Shown: positions 21,387 through 31,955 of the stretch, piece by piece
Numbering within the stretch: position 1 is the first letter of the stretch
How the letters are laid out: the number at the start of each line of letters is the position of its first letter
NCBI RefSeq assembly: GCF_913054395.1
Contig: NZ_CAJXIP010000022.1
Coordinates: forward strand, 1-37,702
DNA: 37,702 nt
Direction of reading: 5' to 3'
Source of the DNA: an uncultured Roseovarius sp.
Lineage (GTDB): Bacteria; Pseudomonadota; Alphaproteobacteria; Rhodobacterales; Rhodobacteraceae
Position numbers and translations under genes: made by a program
Notes under the pieces: model-generated
Told to the model about the DNA's origin: nothing
The model's input: the letters and a program-made list of their open reading frames with translations, nothing else
Databases searched by the model: none

Positions 21387-23330
21387 ATGGCCATGACCCG
21401 GATCGAACTTGAGCCATGGGAACCCGAAGAAACCATCGGGAAACTGTGGCACGCTTTTGCCAGTCGCCTCGATGCACCACAGGTGCATCACGGAGCCGCG
21501 GTTGATCTCTCAGAGGTCAGCGGGCGGCTGGCAGTCTTTTTTCGCGGGCTGGGGGGCGCCCCATCGGTCGAAATCCGCCCGGTTTCGCCCGAGGTCAGCC
21601 AACACCGCCTGACGTTCCTGCGGCGCATGGGAACCGAGGCGGAATTCATCCCGCGCGCCAGCTTTGATGGCGAGGTGCTGCGCCTTCCCGAGAGCCTTGC
21701 GATTTTTCCGGACCGGGCCGCCAACGGGGCGCTCTACCTCTGGCTTACCGCCGCCGTTGCCTATGCGCCCGCGCATATCCGCGAAGACGATCCTCTGCGC
21801 GCCGACCTGTTGGCGATCCGCGATGCCCAAGCCATGACACGTGCCGCACTTGCAGAGGCACCGGGACTACGCGCCCTGCAATCGGGTTTGCGGGCGGCGG
21901 TCTTGCAAAGCCGCCCCTCTCAGACGCTGCCGCGCGACGAACAGGCCGTCGAGGCGCTCGTGCGCCACTTTCTTGGCGATCCAGCCGAACTTGGACCGCG
22001 CGCAGTGACGTTTGGCGCCGCGCTCGAAACGGGTGACCTCTCGCAGATCGCCGCGCCGCGCGGCTATCGCCCGTTTCAGCCGGTGCCGCTCTGGCCTGAT
22101 CTGCGCGAACTGGTTCTTTCGGCCAGCAGTGAGGTTGAAAGCCGGGACACCGAAGGCCCGCCCGAAGAGGGAAGCGAGCGTACCCACCGCGCGCGCCGAC
22201 GCAACGCCGATCAGGCCGAGCGCCGCGACAGCCTGATCCTGCATAAATTCGAGGCGATCCTCAGTTGGGCCGAGTTCCTGAACCTCAACCGCCGGGTTGA
22301 TGATGACGACCCGGACAGCGCCAAGAAAGCCGCCGACGATCAAGATGAAATCGGTCTTGGCCAGATCTCCAAGGCCCCGGCGACGCGGTTGAAGCTTCAC
22401 CTTGACCTTGCCCCGGAAGATGTCGAGCGCGAACGGCTTTCCGGCACGATCACCTACCCGGAATGGGACGTGCGCACCGGCGCCTATCTGCCCGATCATG
22501 TGCGGGTTCTGCACAGCACCGCCCCATCGGGTGATGAGATACCCGACTTTCGCAACGATCCGCGCGCCATGCGTCGGATCACCCATGTCAAACGCCAGTT
22601 CGAGGCCCTGCGCCCCGGTCGCGTGTCGATCCCCGGTCAGCTTGACGGAGATGAGCTTGATATGGAGGCCGCCGTGCGGGCGCGGGTTGATATTCTGGCC
22701 AATGGCGCGGGCAGCGAACGCATCTGGCGGCAAACCCGGCCGCAGGCACGCGATCTGGCGGTGTCGATCCTTCTGGATGTGTCGCGCTCGACTGAGAGTG
22801 CCGTGGGCGATCGCGCGGTGATTGATATTGAACGCGAAGCACTTGCGGCCCTGGCCTGGGGGCTTGACGCCTGCGGCGACGATTTTGCCATCCATGCCTT
22901 TTCCTCGCTCAAGCGCGACCGGGTTTACATCCAGACCTGCAAGGCGTTCGGCGAGCCGATGACCGGTCTGATCGAACAGCGGATCGGCGCGCTTCGGCCC
23001 GGCTTTTACACCCGCCTTGGCGCGGCCGTCCGTCATTGCTCGACCGAGCTTGCCGGGCAATCCAAGAAGCGCCGCCTGCTTTTGGTCATCACCGATGGCA
23101 AGCCCAACGATCTTGACCACTACGAGGGGCGCCACGGGATCGAGGATACCGCCATGGCCGTGCGCGAGGCGCGTCGCGCCGGGCAATCGGTCTTTGGCAT
23201 CACCGTCGACAAACAGGCCAAAAGCTGGTTCGCGAGGATGTTCGGGCGCGGCGGTTTCCATGTGATCCCCAACCCCGAGCGCCTGACCGAGGCGCTGCCG
23301 CTGATCTATCGCGAACTGGTCGGGGGATGA
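21387..23330 (+). CDS. norD: NorD, VWA-domain partner of NorQ
   Basis: The 647-residue cytoplasmic protein has a long, variable N-terminal part and a C-terminal von Willebrand factor A domain (about 450-640). The MIDAS motif is complete: D-x-S-x-S in ILLDVSRSTES, with LVITDGKPNDL later. NorD and NorQ together activate NO reductase in Paracoccus and Pseudomonas. The middle is acidic and low in order (about 245-325). Length is in the normal range. The stop overlaps the norE start (ATGA). Confidence 0.95.
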   Translation: MAMTRIELEPWEPEETIGKLWHAFASRLDAPQVHHGAAVDLSEVSGRLAVFFRGLGGAPSVEIRPVSPEVSQHRLTFLRRMGTEAEFIPRASFDGEVLRLPESLAIFPDRAANGALYLWLTAAVAYAPAHIREDDPLRADLLAIRDAQAMTRAALAEAPGLRALQSGLRAAVLQSRPSQTLPRDEQAVEALVRHFLGDPAELGPRAVTFGAALETGDLSQIAAPRGYRPFQPVPLWPDLRELVLSASSEVESRDTEGPPEEGSERTHRARRRNADQAERRDSLILHKFEAILSWAEFLNLNRRVDDDDPDSAKKAADDQDEIGLGQISKAPATRLKLHLDLAPEDVERERLSGTITYPEWDVRTGAYLPDHVRVLHSTAPSGDEIPDFRNDPRAMRRITHVKRQFEALRPGRVSIPGQLDGDELDMEAAVRARVDILANGAGSERIWRQTRPQARDLAVSILLDVSRSTESAVGDRAVIDIEREALAALAWGLDACGDDFAIHAFSSLKRDRVYIQTCKAFGEPMTGLIEQRIGALRPGFYTRLGAAVRHCSTELAGQSKKRRLLLVITDGKPNDLDHYEGRHGIEDTAMAVREARRAGQSVFGITVDKQAKSWFARMFGRGGFHVIPNPERLTEALPLIYRELVGG

Positions 23331-23875
23331 GCGACACAAGCGTTTTTGACGAGTTGCCCGGCGACCTTATGATCTGGGTTTTGATCGTCAGCGAACTTTT
23401 GGTCTTCGGGGCCGGGCTGGCGACTTTTCTCGCTGTGCGCGTCACGGACCCCGCGGGTTTTGCCGCAGCGCAGGATATGCTCTACCGCACCGGCGCAGGG
23501 ATCAACACGGTGGTCCTTGTGACCAGTGGCGCGCTCGCCGCCTGGGCGCTGCGGCTGCGCGAAGACGCGCAGCGCGGGCACGCGCGTCTTGCCCTTGTGT
23601 CGGCGGCACTTCTTGGCGTCGTATTCCTGTTGATCAAGGGCTTTGAATTTCTGGGAAAATCGGCGGCTGGCATCGGTTGGGACACGCATCCGTTTTTTAC
23701 CTTCTACTACCTGCTTACCGGGTTTCATGCGGCCCATGTGGTTGCAGGGGTCGTCATCCTTTTGCTGGTCGCGTGGCAGGATTCACCCCGCAACATCGAG
23801 GCCGGGGCGGCCTTTTGGCATATGGTTGATCTGGTCTGGGTGATCCTTTTCCCGGTCATCTATCTGCTCAGGTGA
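23327..23875 (+). CDS. norE: NorE, cytochrome oxidase subunit III-like membrane protein
   Basis: The 182-residue protein has five clear hydrophobic helices and ends in the phrase FHAAHVVAGVVILL...FWHMVDLVWVILFPVIYLL, characteristic of the subunit III superfamily. In Paracoccus the norE and norF genes are needed for full NO reductase activity but are not part of the purified enzyme. The start overlaps the norD stop, and norF follows after 4 nt. Confidence 0.93.
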   Translation: MSDTSVFDELPGDLMIWVLIVSELLVFGAGLATFLAVRVTDPAGFAAAQDMLYRTGAGINTVVLVTSGALAAWALRLREDAQRGHARLALVSAALLGVVFLLIKGFEFLGKSAAGIGWDTHPFFTFYYLLTGFHAAHVVAGVVILLLVAWQDSPRNIEAGAAFWHMVDLVWVILFPVIYLLR

Positions 23876-23879
23876 TGCC

Positions 23880-24149
23880 ATGATCCGCGCGCCCCTCTTG
23901 CGCGCCTGGGCCGCACTCATGTGTCTGAGCCTTGGTGCGACACTGATCTCGCTCTGGCACTGGCCGCCGGCGCTCGAAGCAGTGGCGGGCGTGCTTGTCC
24001 TGAGCCTGGCCTGGCTCAAGGCGCGCATTATCCTGTCGTCCTACCTCGGGCTTGATGCCGCGCCATTCTGGCGGCGCGGGTTCGGGATGTCGCTTGGGGC
24101 TTTCTGTCTGCTGTTGCTTGGGCTTTATCTTTTGCCGGGCCTGCTTTAG
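23880..24149 (+). CDS. norF: NorF, small membrane protein (prokaryotic COX IV-like)
   Basis: The 89-residue protein has three hydrophobic segments (about 10-24, 32-55, 69-88) and the WLKARIILSSYLGLD phrase typical of small subunit IV-like proteins next to NorE. It is a nor accessory protein of unclear mechanism. It is the last gene of the nor operon and converges with the DUF4202 gene, with only 14 nt between the stops. Confidence 0.9.
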   Translation: MIRAPLLRAWAALMCLSLGATLISLWHWPPALEAVAGVLVLSLAWLKARIILSSYLGLDAAPFWRRGFGMSLGAFCLLLLGLYLLPGLL

Positions 24150-24163
24150 CGCGGCACCGCCCG

Positions 24164-24724
24164 TCAGATCGCGAATTTTTCCGCCAGCCCGCCGGGCAGA
24201 TCGAATTCCTTCAAAACCCGTGCGCGCGCCTCTGCGGACATCTTTTTCGCGGTCCGGGTGACGATGGTATCAAGCTTTTCAGGGCTTTGAGTGGGGGCAA
24301 ACGGAGCGAAATACCACTTCAGGAAGGTGAAACAAATCACATCCTCAAGCGCCTGCACCTCTGCGTCGCGCTTGATGCCTTGTTTTCGGATCATTTTCCC
24401 GGCTTGCTCAATGTCCTGGTCACAATATCCGGCATCCTGCATGATCTCGCCCACGCGGGTGGCGTGATGTTTGGCCAACTCGGTGCGCCAAGTCAGGTAT
24501 CCTTCGCGGCCCTCGGGAAAGTCCTTTCTTTTCAGGACCCAACGTTCGATATGCTGGCCCCGCGCCGCGATCTTCAACGGCTCCGAGGCATCGGGGAAAA
24601 GCCGGTCAAGCTCTGCGCTCATTCGCTGACCGTAAAGCTGTGCCGCCGGTTGCCCCTGGCTTGTGTCCGGGTCATGGGCATTGGCGGCATCAATCCTTGC
24701 CAGGGCAATTTCCAGTTTACTCAC
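24164..24724 (-). CDS. DUF4202 family protein
   Basis: The roughly 186-residue protein matches the DUF4202 family over its full length, with landmarks IARIDAANAHDP-like N-terminus, LYGQRMSAELDRLFP, GQHIERWVLKRKDFPEGREGYLTWR and DVICFTFLKWYFAPF. The histidines and acidic residues in QHIERW, KHHATRVGEIM and EDVICF resemble an HD-like helical metal site, but no activity is known. I prefer GTG 24724, overlapping the dnr stop (GTGA), because it gives the usual (M)SKLEIALARID N-terminus; ATG 24739 would add five residues. It is co-transcribed with the regulator and nirI, and DUF4202 genes are repeatedly seen beside denitrification genes, so a role in that process is plausible. Confidence 0.85.
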   Translation of the reverse strand: MSKLEIALARIDAANAHDPDTSQGQPAAQLYGQRMSAELDRLFPDASEPLKIAARGQHIERWVLKRKDFPEGREGYLTWRTELAKHHATRVGEIMQDAGYCDQDIEQAGKMIRKQGIKRDAEVQALEDVICFTFLKWYFAPFAPTQSPEKLDTIVTRTAKKMSAEARARVLKEFDLPGGLAEKFAI

Positions 24725-25428
24725 AGCTCCTTGCTCCACGAATCGGCGGGGTCTTTCTCGGCGTAGTCCTGCAACGCCTGGATGTTTTCGATCACCGCCT
24801 GATGGCGCGAGATACGCACACCCACGGCTTTCAGCTTGGAAAAGGCCCGTGACAGGCTTTCGGGTTTCATCCCCAGGCGCCCGGCAATCAGCGCCTTGTC
24901 ATAGGGCAGTGTCACCTCGCAGGCTCCGGCCTCGCAATTGCAAAGACGGATCAGAAAATCTGCAACCCGCTGCGCGCCGGTCTGGGCCTTAATCTGTTCC
25001 ACCTGCGCCACGAGGTCATGAAGGTGCTGAAAGGTCGAAGCAATGACCGCAAGGCTTAGCTCTGGCTCATGCTCAAGGATCGAAATGAAGCTGCGCGCAG
25101 ATATCAGCATCAAGGCGCAATCGCTCACCGCTTCGGCGGAAACCGGATAGGGTTGCTGGCGAAAGGCGACCGCCTCACCAAAGCTGTGGCCACGAGTAAA
25201 CACATTCACCACCGCTTCGTTTCCGTTGGGGGAGACGCGGTAAAGCTTGACCCAACCATCCAGAACCACATGGATGACCTGCGCCCGGTCCCCCTGAAGA
25301 AAGACAGTCTCACCGCGCAATACATCCTTAAACGTGGCATCCGAAAGAAGTTTGTCCGCCACGGGAGCCGGCAGGCTGCGCAGCAAGAGCGACTCTCTGG
25401 CGATGACAAGAGCTTCGGTTTTCTTCAT
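24721..25428 (-). CDS. dnr: DNR/NNR-type Crp/Fnr regulator of denitrification
   Basis: The roughly 235-residue protein has an N-terminal sensor barrel (about 20-135, with GETVFLQGDRAQVIHVVLDG), a dimerisation helix and a C-terminal winged helix. Its recognition helix LGMKPESLSRAFSKL keeps the E-x-x-S-R pattern for TTGA half-sites. The N-terminal Fe-S cysteines of FNR are absent, so it belongs to the DNR/NNR type, which senses NO, in known members through heme. I took ATG 25428 because the 26 preceding residues of the longer frame look non-homologous. It lies between nor and nir, and both promoters carry matching boxes, so it is their likely activator. No matching box is seen in the 262 bp upstream of it. 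The symbol nnr would be equally right. Confidence 0.88.
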   Translation of the reverse strand: MKKTEALVIARESLLLRSLPAPVADKLLSDATFKDVLRGETVFLQGDRAQVIHVVLDGWVKLYRVSPNGNEAVVNVFTRGHSFGEAVAFRQQPYPVSAEAVSDCALMLISARSFISILEHEPELSLAVIASTFQHLHDLVAQVEQIKAQTGAQRVADFLIRLCNCEAGACEVTLPYDKALIAGRLGMKPESLSRAFSKLKAVGVRISRHQAVIENIQALQDYAEKDPADSWSKEL

Positions 25429-25690
25429 TGGCTCAATCTTATGTTTCGTTGCACTGTTTCGATATACAAGAGATTGCAGGCAAATACACCGTCCGGACTG
25501 TGACACGTGCCAATTTTCCGAAGAGTCCGGTCAATGCCCGGCATGAAAGGGCGTTGCCCGAAGCGCAATCGAGGCCAAGCCGGACCTGCCAGAGGATCAG
25601 GGGAAAATGGTTTGGAAACCGTCGGTCAGACGGAACACGCGGTTAGGTTCACAAAGCACAGTTTCGGAACGGCAATCGCGCGTTTGTGGC

Positions 25691-27703
25691 TTATTTGCGC
25701 GCCCTGCGCTTGAGAATCGGACAGGTTGCGGCATCGTTCATCACTACCTGACAGCGCAGGCACAGCACACATTCGTTGGCATTGATCCGGCCAAGCGGAT
25801 CAATCGCCCCGACCGTGCATTTGGTTTCACACAAGCGGCATTCGCGACCGCATTGCGGGCGCCGGTGCAACCAGTCGAACACCTTGAGCTTTGCCGGAAG
25901 CGCAAGCGCCGCCCCCAGCGGACACAGATAGCGGCAATAAAACCGCTCGATGAAAAGCCCGGCCACAAGCAGCGCCAGAACAAAGGCCACAAACGGCCAG
26001 GCCCGCATCATCCGCATGGAAATGGCGGTCTTGAAGGGTTCGGCCTCGGCCAGTCGCAGGGCGAGGTCCATCGAGTAAAAGCTAAGTGCAAGGATCGCCA
26101 GAAAGAGCGTGTACTTGATAATCCAGAGCCGCTCGTGGATTGCGTGGGGCACGTTGATCTGCGGCACGCGCAAGCGACGCGCGGCCAGATTGCTAAGCTC
26201 CTGAAGGGCGCCGAACGGGCAAAGCCAGCCACAAAAAACGCCGCGCCCCCAAAACAGCAGGCCAAGCGCCACACCGCCCCAGAGGGTAAAAATCACCGGC
26301 TCGATCAGGAAAACCTCCCAGTGAAAGCCGCTTAGCAGCGATTGCACAAAGGCCACCACCTGCACCACGGACAGCTGAGCATTCAAAACCCAGCCCAACC
26401 AGATCAGCGTGGTACCAAGAAACCCAAGCCGCAGCCCCAGCCAAAGGCGCGGTCGGCGCACCAGCCATTCCTGAAGCAAAAGGATCAGCGTCAGAAACGC
26501 CATCATCACCATCACGCTGGCGACCTGATGGCGCTTTTCAATCCAGCGCGACTGCCAGAGCGGCGCCTGCTCCACCGGGGGGGCGATGGTGTGGGCAATC
26601 GGCAGGACATAGTCGAGCCGCGTGGTCAAGCTTACCTCGCCCGTCTCCGAGCGGCGCGAGGCTGTCAGTTCAAGCGAGAAGGGCCGAAGGGGATCAAAGC
26701 CCTCACCGGGCAGGTGGAAAATGCTCCGTTCTTTAAAGTCGGGCGCATCCGGGGCATCCAGATCGTCGACCCTGACATAGCCGGGTTTGACCAGTGCGAT
26801 ACGGGTATCCCCCTGTACCACCACCAGCCGGTCAAACACACCGCTGCGCCGCCATGCCGTGCCACGATGTGAGGTCAGCCCCGAAGAGGCCACGAAAAGC
26901 GCCGTTTCCCCCGGCCTAAGTGCGCCCACCGTGCGGGTAAATTGCTGTTGTCCAAGAATGTTTCGTCCGATGCTCGGCGGATCAATCAGCGCCATGTAGA
27001 GATCAATGAACGGCGCCTCGCCCGGTGGCACCGGCACCTTGGCGCCGGCCATCGCGCGGCTGGCCTCGGTAAGCGTGACAGTGCGGCGGGTGATCGCGCC
27101 CTGCGCCACAAGCGCCGCCCAGCTCTTTGGTTCATAGCTGACCCTGTCGATCCCACCGCCGGGCAGAACGCCCCGCGCAATCGCCAGCGTGCGTGCTGTG
27201 CGCAGGATCGAGTCGCGGATGACGCCGGTCGAGACGGTCGCGCGCGAAATGATATCGGGCATGTCAGGGCCTGTTCCGGGCCCCTCGGGATCGGACAGAT
27301 CGACCCCGGCAAAACCACCGACAAACCGGGCGATATCGCTATCCGACAGGCCAAGCGTCAGGATCGGTTCGGCATGGCGCATCAATCTGGCCCCCCCAAT
27401 GCGCCCCTTTGTGTCGATCGCCACCAGCACATCCAACGGGCGCCCGGAGTATCCGACCGATCCCGTCACCGCCCAAGTCGAGGCGATATACCCCCGCGTG
27501 CCGGAGGCATCAGAAACCACCCAGCCGGGCACCGGATCACTCTGATGCTGTAACGTGAGTGGCTCTTTCAGCCCAAGCAGATCGGCGGCAATTGCCTGGC
27601 TTGGCACCGCCGCAGCCCCCGCACCATCAGCGCCCTGCGCCAGCGCGACAGAGGCAAGTGCAAGCCAGAGGTGAAAACCGATGAAAAGGGCAATGCGGAT
27701 CAT
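25691..27703 (-). CDS. nirI: NirI, membrane FMN/Fe-S protein of the NosR/NirI family
   Basis: The 670-residue protein begins with a signal peptide (MIRIALFIGFHLWLALASVA). A periplasmic region follows with an FMN-binding-type block near 75-180 (ISRATVSTGVIRDSILR holds the candidate flavin Thr). Then come about five to six membrane helices (about 405-610) and two polyferredoxin-type parts. CGWLCPFGA and CRYLCPLGA are the two CP motifs of the membrane domain; CGRECRLCETKC and CVLCLRCQ with a later CP are cluster sites at the C-terminus. NirI is required for nirS expression or activity in Paracoccus. ATG 27703 is chosen since it gives the signal peptide; the frame remains open upstream into nirS but has no support. 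It is divergent from nirS and shares one box with it. Confidence 0.93.
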   Translation of the reverse strand: MIRIALFIGFHLWLALASVALAQGADGAGAAAVPSQAIAADLLGLKEPLTLQHQSDPVPGWVVSDASGTRGYIASTWAVTGSVGYSGRPLDVLVAIDTKGRIGGARLMRHAEPILTLGLSDSDIARFVGGFAGVDLSDPEGPGTGPDMPDIISRATVSTGVIRDSILRTARTLAIARGVLPGGGIDRVSYEPKSWAALVAQGAITRRTVTLTEASRAMAGAKVPVPPGEAPFIDLYMALIDPPSIGRNILGQQQFTRTVGALRPGETALFVASSGLTSHRGTAWRRSGVFDRLVVVQGDTRIALVKPGYVRVDDLDAPDAPDFKERSIFHLPGEGFDPLRPFSLELTASRRSETGEVSLTTRLDYVLPIAHTIAPPVEQAPLWQSRWIEKRHQVASVMVMMAFLTLILLLQEWLVRRPRLWLGLRLGFLGTTLIWLGWVLNAQLSVVQVVAFVQSLLSGFHWEVFLIEPVIFTLWGGVALGLLFWGRGVFCGWLCPFGALQELSNLAARRLRVPQINVPHAIHERLWIIKYTLFLAILALSFYSMDLALRLAEAEPFKTAISMRMMRAWPFVAFVLALLVAGLFIERFYCRYLCPLGAALALPAKLKVFDWLHRRPQCGRECRLCETKCTVGAIDPLGRINANECVLCLRCQVVMNDAATCPILKRRARK

Positions 27704-27737
27704 GCGGCAACTGTCGCCCCGCCGCGCCGCCAAAGCG

Positions 27738-29569
<1,832 letters not shown>

Positions 29570-29578
29570 CGCGCGGCA

Positions 29579-29603
29579 CCGGGGGCCCATGCCGGGCCCC
29601 CGG
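29579..29603 (+). terminator. Perfect 10-bp GC hairpin between nirS and nirE
   Basis: CCGGGGGCCC (29579-29588) and GGGCCCCCGG (29594-29603) pair perfectly around a 5-nt loop, starting 10 nt after the nirS stop. No T-run follows, so it is more likely an attenuator or an mRNA-stabilising structure than a full terminator. It would allow much more nirS than d1-biosynthesis mRNA. Confidence 0.7.
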
Positions 29604-29645
29604 ACTCCCCCATGATATCTGACGGCCAGCCAAGGAGCCCGCACC

Positions 29646-30422
29646 ATGACCGCGAAAGGCAAAGTCCATCTGATCGGGGCCGGTCCCGGTGCCGTCGACC
29701 TGATGACGCTGCGCGCGCTCACCATGCTGAAAAGCGCCGGTGCGGTGGTTTATGACCGGTTGGTCAGTTCCGAAATTCTGGCCCTCTCGCCACCGGCCGC
29801 CAAAATGGTGCCGGTTGGCAAGGCCCCCAAATACCATGCCGTGCCGCAGGGACGGATCAACGAAATCCTCTACGAGCTGGCCTGCGACGGTCTGACGGTT
29901 GCCCGCCTCAAGGGGGGCGATCCGTTGATTTTCGGGCGCGGTTCCGAAGAGGCCGCCTATCTGATGGAGCGCGGGATTGCGGTGGACTACGCCCCCGGCA
30001 TCACCGCAGCCCAGGGCATGGCCGCCGCCACCGGCGTCCCGCTCACACACCGCGGTTTGGCCACCGGGGTGCGCTATGTCACCGGCCACCGCGCCGCCGA
30101 TGCCCGGCTTGACCTCGACTGGAAAAGCCTTGCCAGTGAGGACACCACGCTTGTGATCTATATGGGCGTGGCCAATATCGCCGAAATCGCCCTCAATCTG
30201 ATGCGTGAGGGGTTGCCGGGTTCCCTGCCGGTGCTGGCGGTGTCAAATGTCACCACCCCGCGCGAGACCCGGCTTTTGTCCCGGTTGGACCGGATCGGCC
30301 TGGACATTGCGCAAAGCCCGCTGCGCGCGCCGGTGCTGTTCGTGATCGGGCATGTGGTTTCGCTCTGCCACGAAACCGATGCCCTGCCGGTGGATATGCT
30401 TCAGGTCATGGCAGGTGAATAG
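29646..30422 (+). CDS. nirE: Uroporphyrinogen-III C-methyltransferase NirE
   Basis: The 258-residue cytosolic enzyme uses two S-adenosylmethionine to turn uroporphyrinogen III into precorrin-2, the first committed step to heme d1. Family motifs: VHLIGAGPGAVDLMTLRAL near the N-terminus, VVYDRLVS, ARLKGGDPLIFGRGSEE, and the later block APGITAAQGMAAATGVPLTHR. No CysG-like dehydrogenase/chelatase domain is fused, so precorrin-2 oxidation and iron insertion need other proteins. AAGGAG lies before ATG 29646. The stop overlaps the nirC start. Confidence 0.96.
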   Translation: MTAKGKVHLIGAGPGAVDLMTLRALTMLKSAGAVVYDRLVSSEILALSPPAAKMVPVGKAPKYHAVPQGRINEILYELACDGLTVARLKGGDPLIFGRGSEEAAYLMERGIAVDYAPGITAAQGMAAATGVPLTHRGLATGVRYVTGHRAADARLDLDWKSLASEDTTLVIYMGVANIAEIALNLMREGLPGSLPVLAVSNVTTPRETRLLSRLDRIGLDIAQSPLRAPVLFVIGHVVSLCHETDALPVDMLQVMAGE

Positions 30423-30714
30423 GCCAGCCATCATACTGGCACTCATCGCCGCCCCGGCTCTGGCCGACGCTGATCCGGAAAGCCTCAGACGGCTGGTGCA
30501 TCAGGATTGCGGCTCGTGCCACGGGATGACGCTCAGGGGCGGGCTTGGCCCCGATATCAGCCCCTCGGCTCTCACGCACTATCGGCCCGAAGACCTGACA
30601 ACCGTTATCCTTGACGGCCTCCCCGGCACGCCGATGCCGCCCTGGCGCCCCCTTTTAAGCGAGGATGAGGCCGCCTGGATTGCCGATTATCTTCTTGAAG
30701 GTGAAAGCAAATGA
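30415..30714 (+). CDS. nirC: NirC, small periplasmic cytochrome c (c55X)
   Basis: The 99-residue precursor has a short signal peptide (about 1-16, ending APALA) and one heme motif CGSCH (about 33-37) in QDCGSCHGMTLRGGLGPD; the later methionine in TPMPPW is the likely axial ligand. NirC can pass electrons to NirS or act in d1 maturation. GTG 30415 is chosen because it gives a normal signal peptide and overlaps the nirE stop by 8 nt; the longer reading from 30352 has no signal character. Confidence 0.9.
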   Translation: MNRPAIILALIAAPALADADPESLRRLVHQDCGSCHGMTLRGGLGPDISPSALTHYRPEDLTTVILDGLPGTPMPPWRPLLSEDEAAWIADYLLEGESK

Positions 30715-31952
30715 CCCCTGCCCCCCTGTCACGGAACGCGGCTGAAAACCTGCGCCACCCAGGCTTTCACCATTCCGGAAATACTCCCGCCGGAGGCATC
30801 CGCGCCCGCCTGCTTGCGCTGACACTGGCGGCTCTTGCGCTTTGGGCGCCATCGCTTCCCGCCTCGGCGCAGGCCACCGGCGACCTCGGCCTGGTGGTGG
30901 AACGCGCCAGCGGCTCGCTCCTGGTGGTGGATCAGTCCGAGCGCGCCAGCATCGGGCGTATCACCGGGCTTGGCGATCTGAGCCATGCCTCGCTGGTCTA
31001 TGCCCCGGACGAACGCTTTGCCTATGTTTTTGGCCGTGACGGCGGGCTGACCAAGGTCGATATTCTGGCGCAGACCGTCGTGAACCGCGTCATGCAGGCG
31101 GGCAATTCGATTGGTGGCGCGATCTCGGATGACGGGCGGTTCGTGGCGGTCTCGAACTACGAACCGGGCGGTGTGCGGATCTTTGATGCCGAGACACTCG
31201 CCATGGTGGCCGATATCCCGACAGACAGCAAAACCATCGGCCTTGTGGATATTCCAGGCAGCAGGTTTGTCTTCTCGCTCTGGGACACAGGCGAGACATG
31301 GATTGCCGATCTCTCGGGCGGGACCCCGCAGATCACCAGGATCAAGGGCATGGGCGCCTACCCCTATGACGCTCTGGTCACAGGCGACGGGCGCACCTAT
31401 ATCGCCGGGCTGTTCGGCGAGGATCACCTGAGCGCGCTGGACCTCTGGCAAGAGTCCCCCAAGCCGCGGCGCATCCTGCCCGGCTATGCCAAGGGGCGTG
31501 CTGGGCTGCCGGTCTACAAAATGCCGCATCTGGAGGGCTGGGCCCTTGCGGGGCAGGATTTCGTACTGCCCGCCATGGGCCAGCACGAGGTGCTCTGGGT
31601 CGATGCCCGCAACCTGGAGGAAACCGGCAGAACCCCCACTCACGGACAGCCGGTATTTGCCATGTCCCGCCCTGACGGGCGCCATGTCTGGGTGAATTTC
31701 GCCCATCCTCTCAACGACACGGTGCAGGTGATCGACAGCGTGACCAAAGCTGTCATTCACAAGTTCACCCCCGGCCCCGGCGTGTTGCACATGGAATTTA
31801 CCCCGCGCGGTCACGAGGTCTGGCTATCGGTGCGCGACGCGGGAAAGGTGATGATCTATGACACGGAAACCTTTGAGAAACTGGGGGAAATTACCGCTGA
31901 AAGCCCCTCTGGCATCTTTTTCACTGCCCGTGCCCATCGCATGGGGCTTTGA
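30711..31952 (+). CDS. nirF: NirF, heme d1 biosynthesis protein
   Basis: The 413-residue protein is a propeller related to the d1 domain of NirS, without a cytochrome c domain. A hydrophobic export segment lies at about 33-53 (LLALTLAALALWAPSLPASA), after an unusually long 30-residue polar N-terminus. The body carries NirF phrases such as VVERASGSLLVVDQSERA, RFAYVFGRDGGLTKVD and GPGVLHMEFTPRGHEVW. It is needed for d1 formation at a late, probably periplasmic step; the exact reaction is not settled. No lipobox Cys is seen, unlike the lipid-anchored NirF of Pseudomonas. The start overlaps the nirC stop (ATGA). Confidence 0.93.
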   Translation: MTPAPLSRNAAENLRHPGFHHSGNTPAGGIRARLLALTLAALALWAPSLPASAQATGDLGLVVERASGSLLVVDQSERASIGRITGLGDLSHASLVYAPDERFAYVFGRDGGLTKVDILAQTVVNRVMQAGNSIGGAISDDGRFVAVSNYEPGGVRIFDAETLAMVADIPTDSKTIGLVDIPGSRFVFSLWDTGETWIADLSGGTPQITRIKGMGAYPYDALVTGDGRTYIAGLFGEDHLSALDLWQESPKPRRILPGYAKGRAGLPVYKMPHLEGWALAGQDFVLPAMGQHEVLWVDARNLEETGRTPTHGQPVFAMSRPDGRHVWVNFAHPLNDTVQVIDSVTKAVIHKFTPGPGVLHMEFTPRGHEVWLSVRDAGKVMIYDTETFEKLGEITAESPSGIFFTARAHRMGL

Positions 31953-31955
31953 GCG

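Noticed and set aside
21867-23339. Long antisense frame over norD (490 codons)
   Set aside because: Same reason: codon-bias artefact opposite a clear norD.
25491-25530. Inverted repeat CCGGACT/AGTCCGG upstream of dnr
   Set aside because: The arms are 24 nt apart and not followed by a T-run; no match to an NNR/FNR site. Probably chance in GC-rich DNA.
30729-31814. Long antisense frame over nirF (361 codons)
   Set aside because: No recognisable sequence or ribosome site; opposite a clear nirF.
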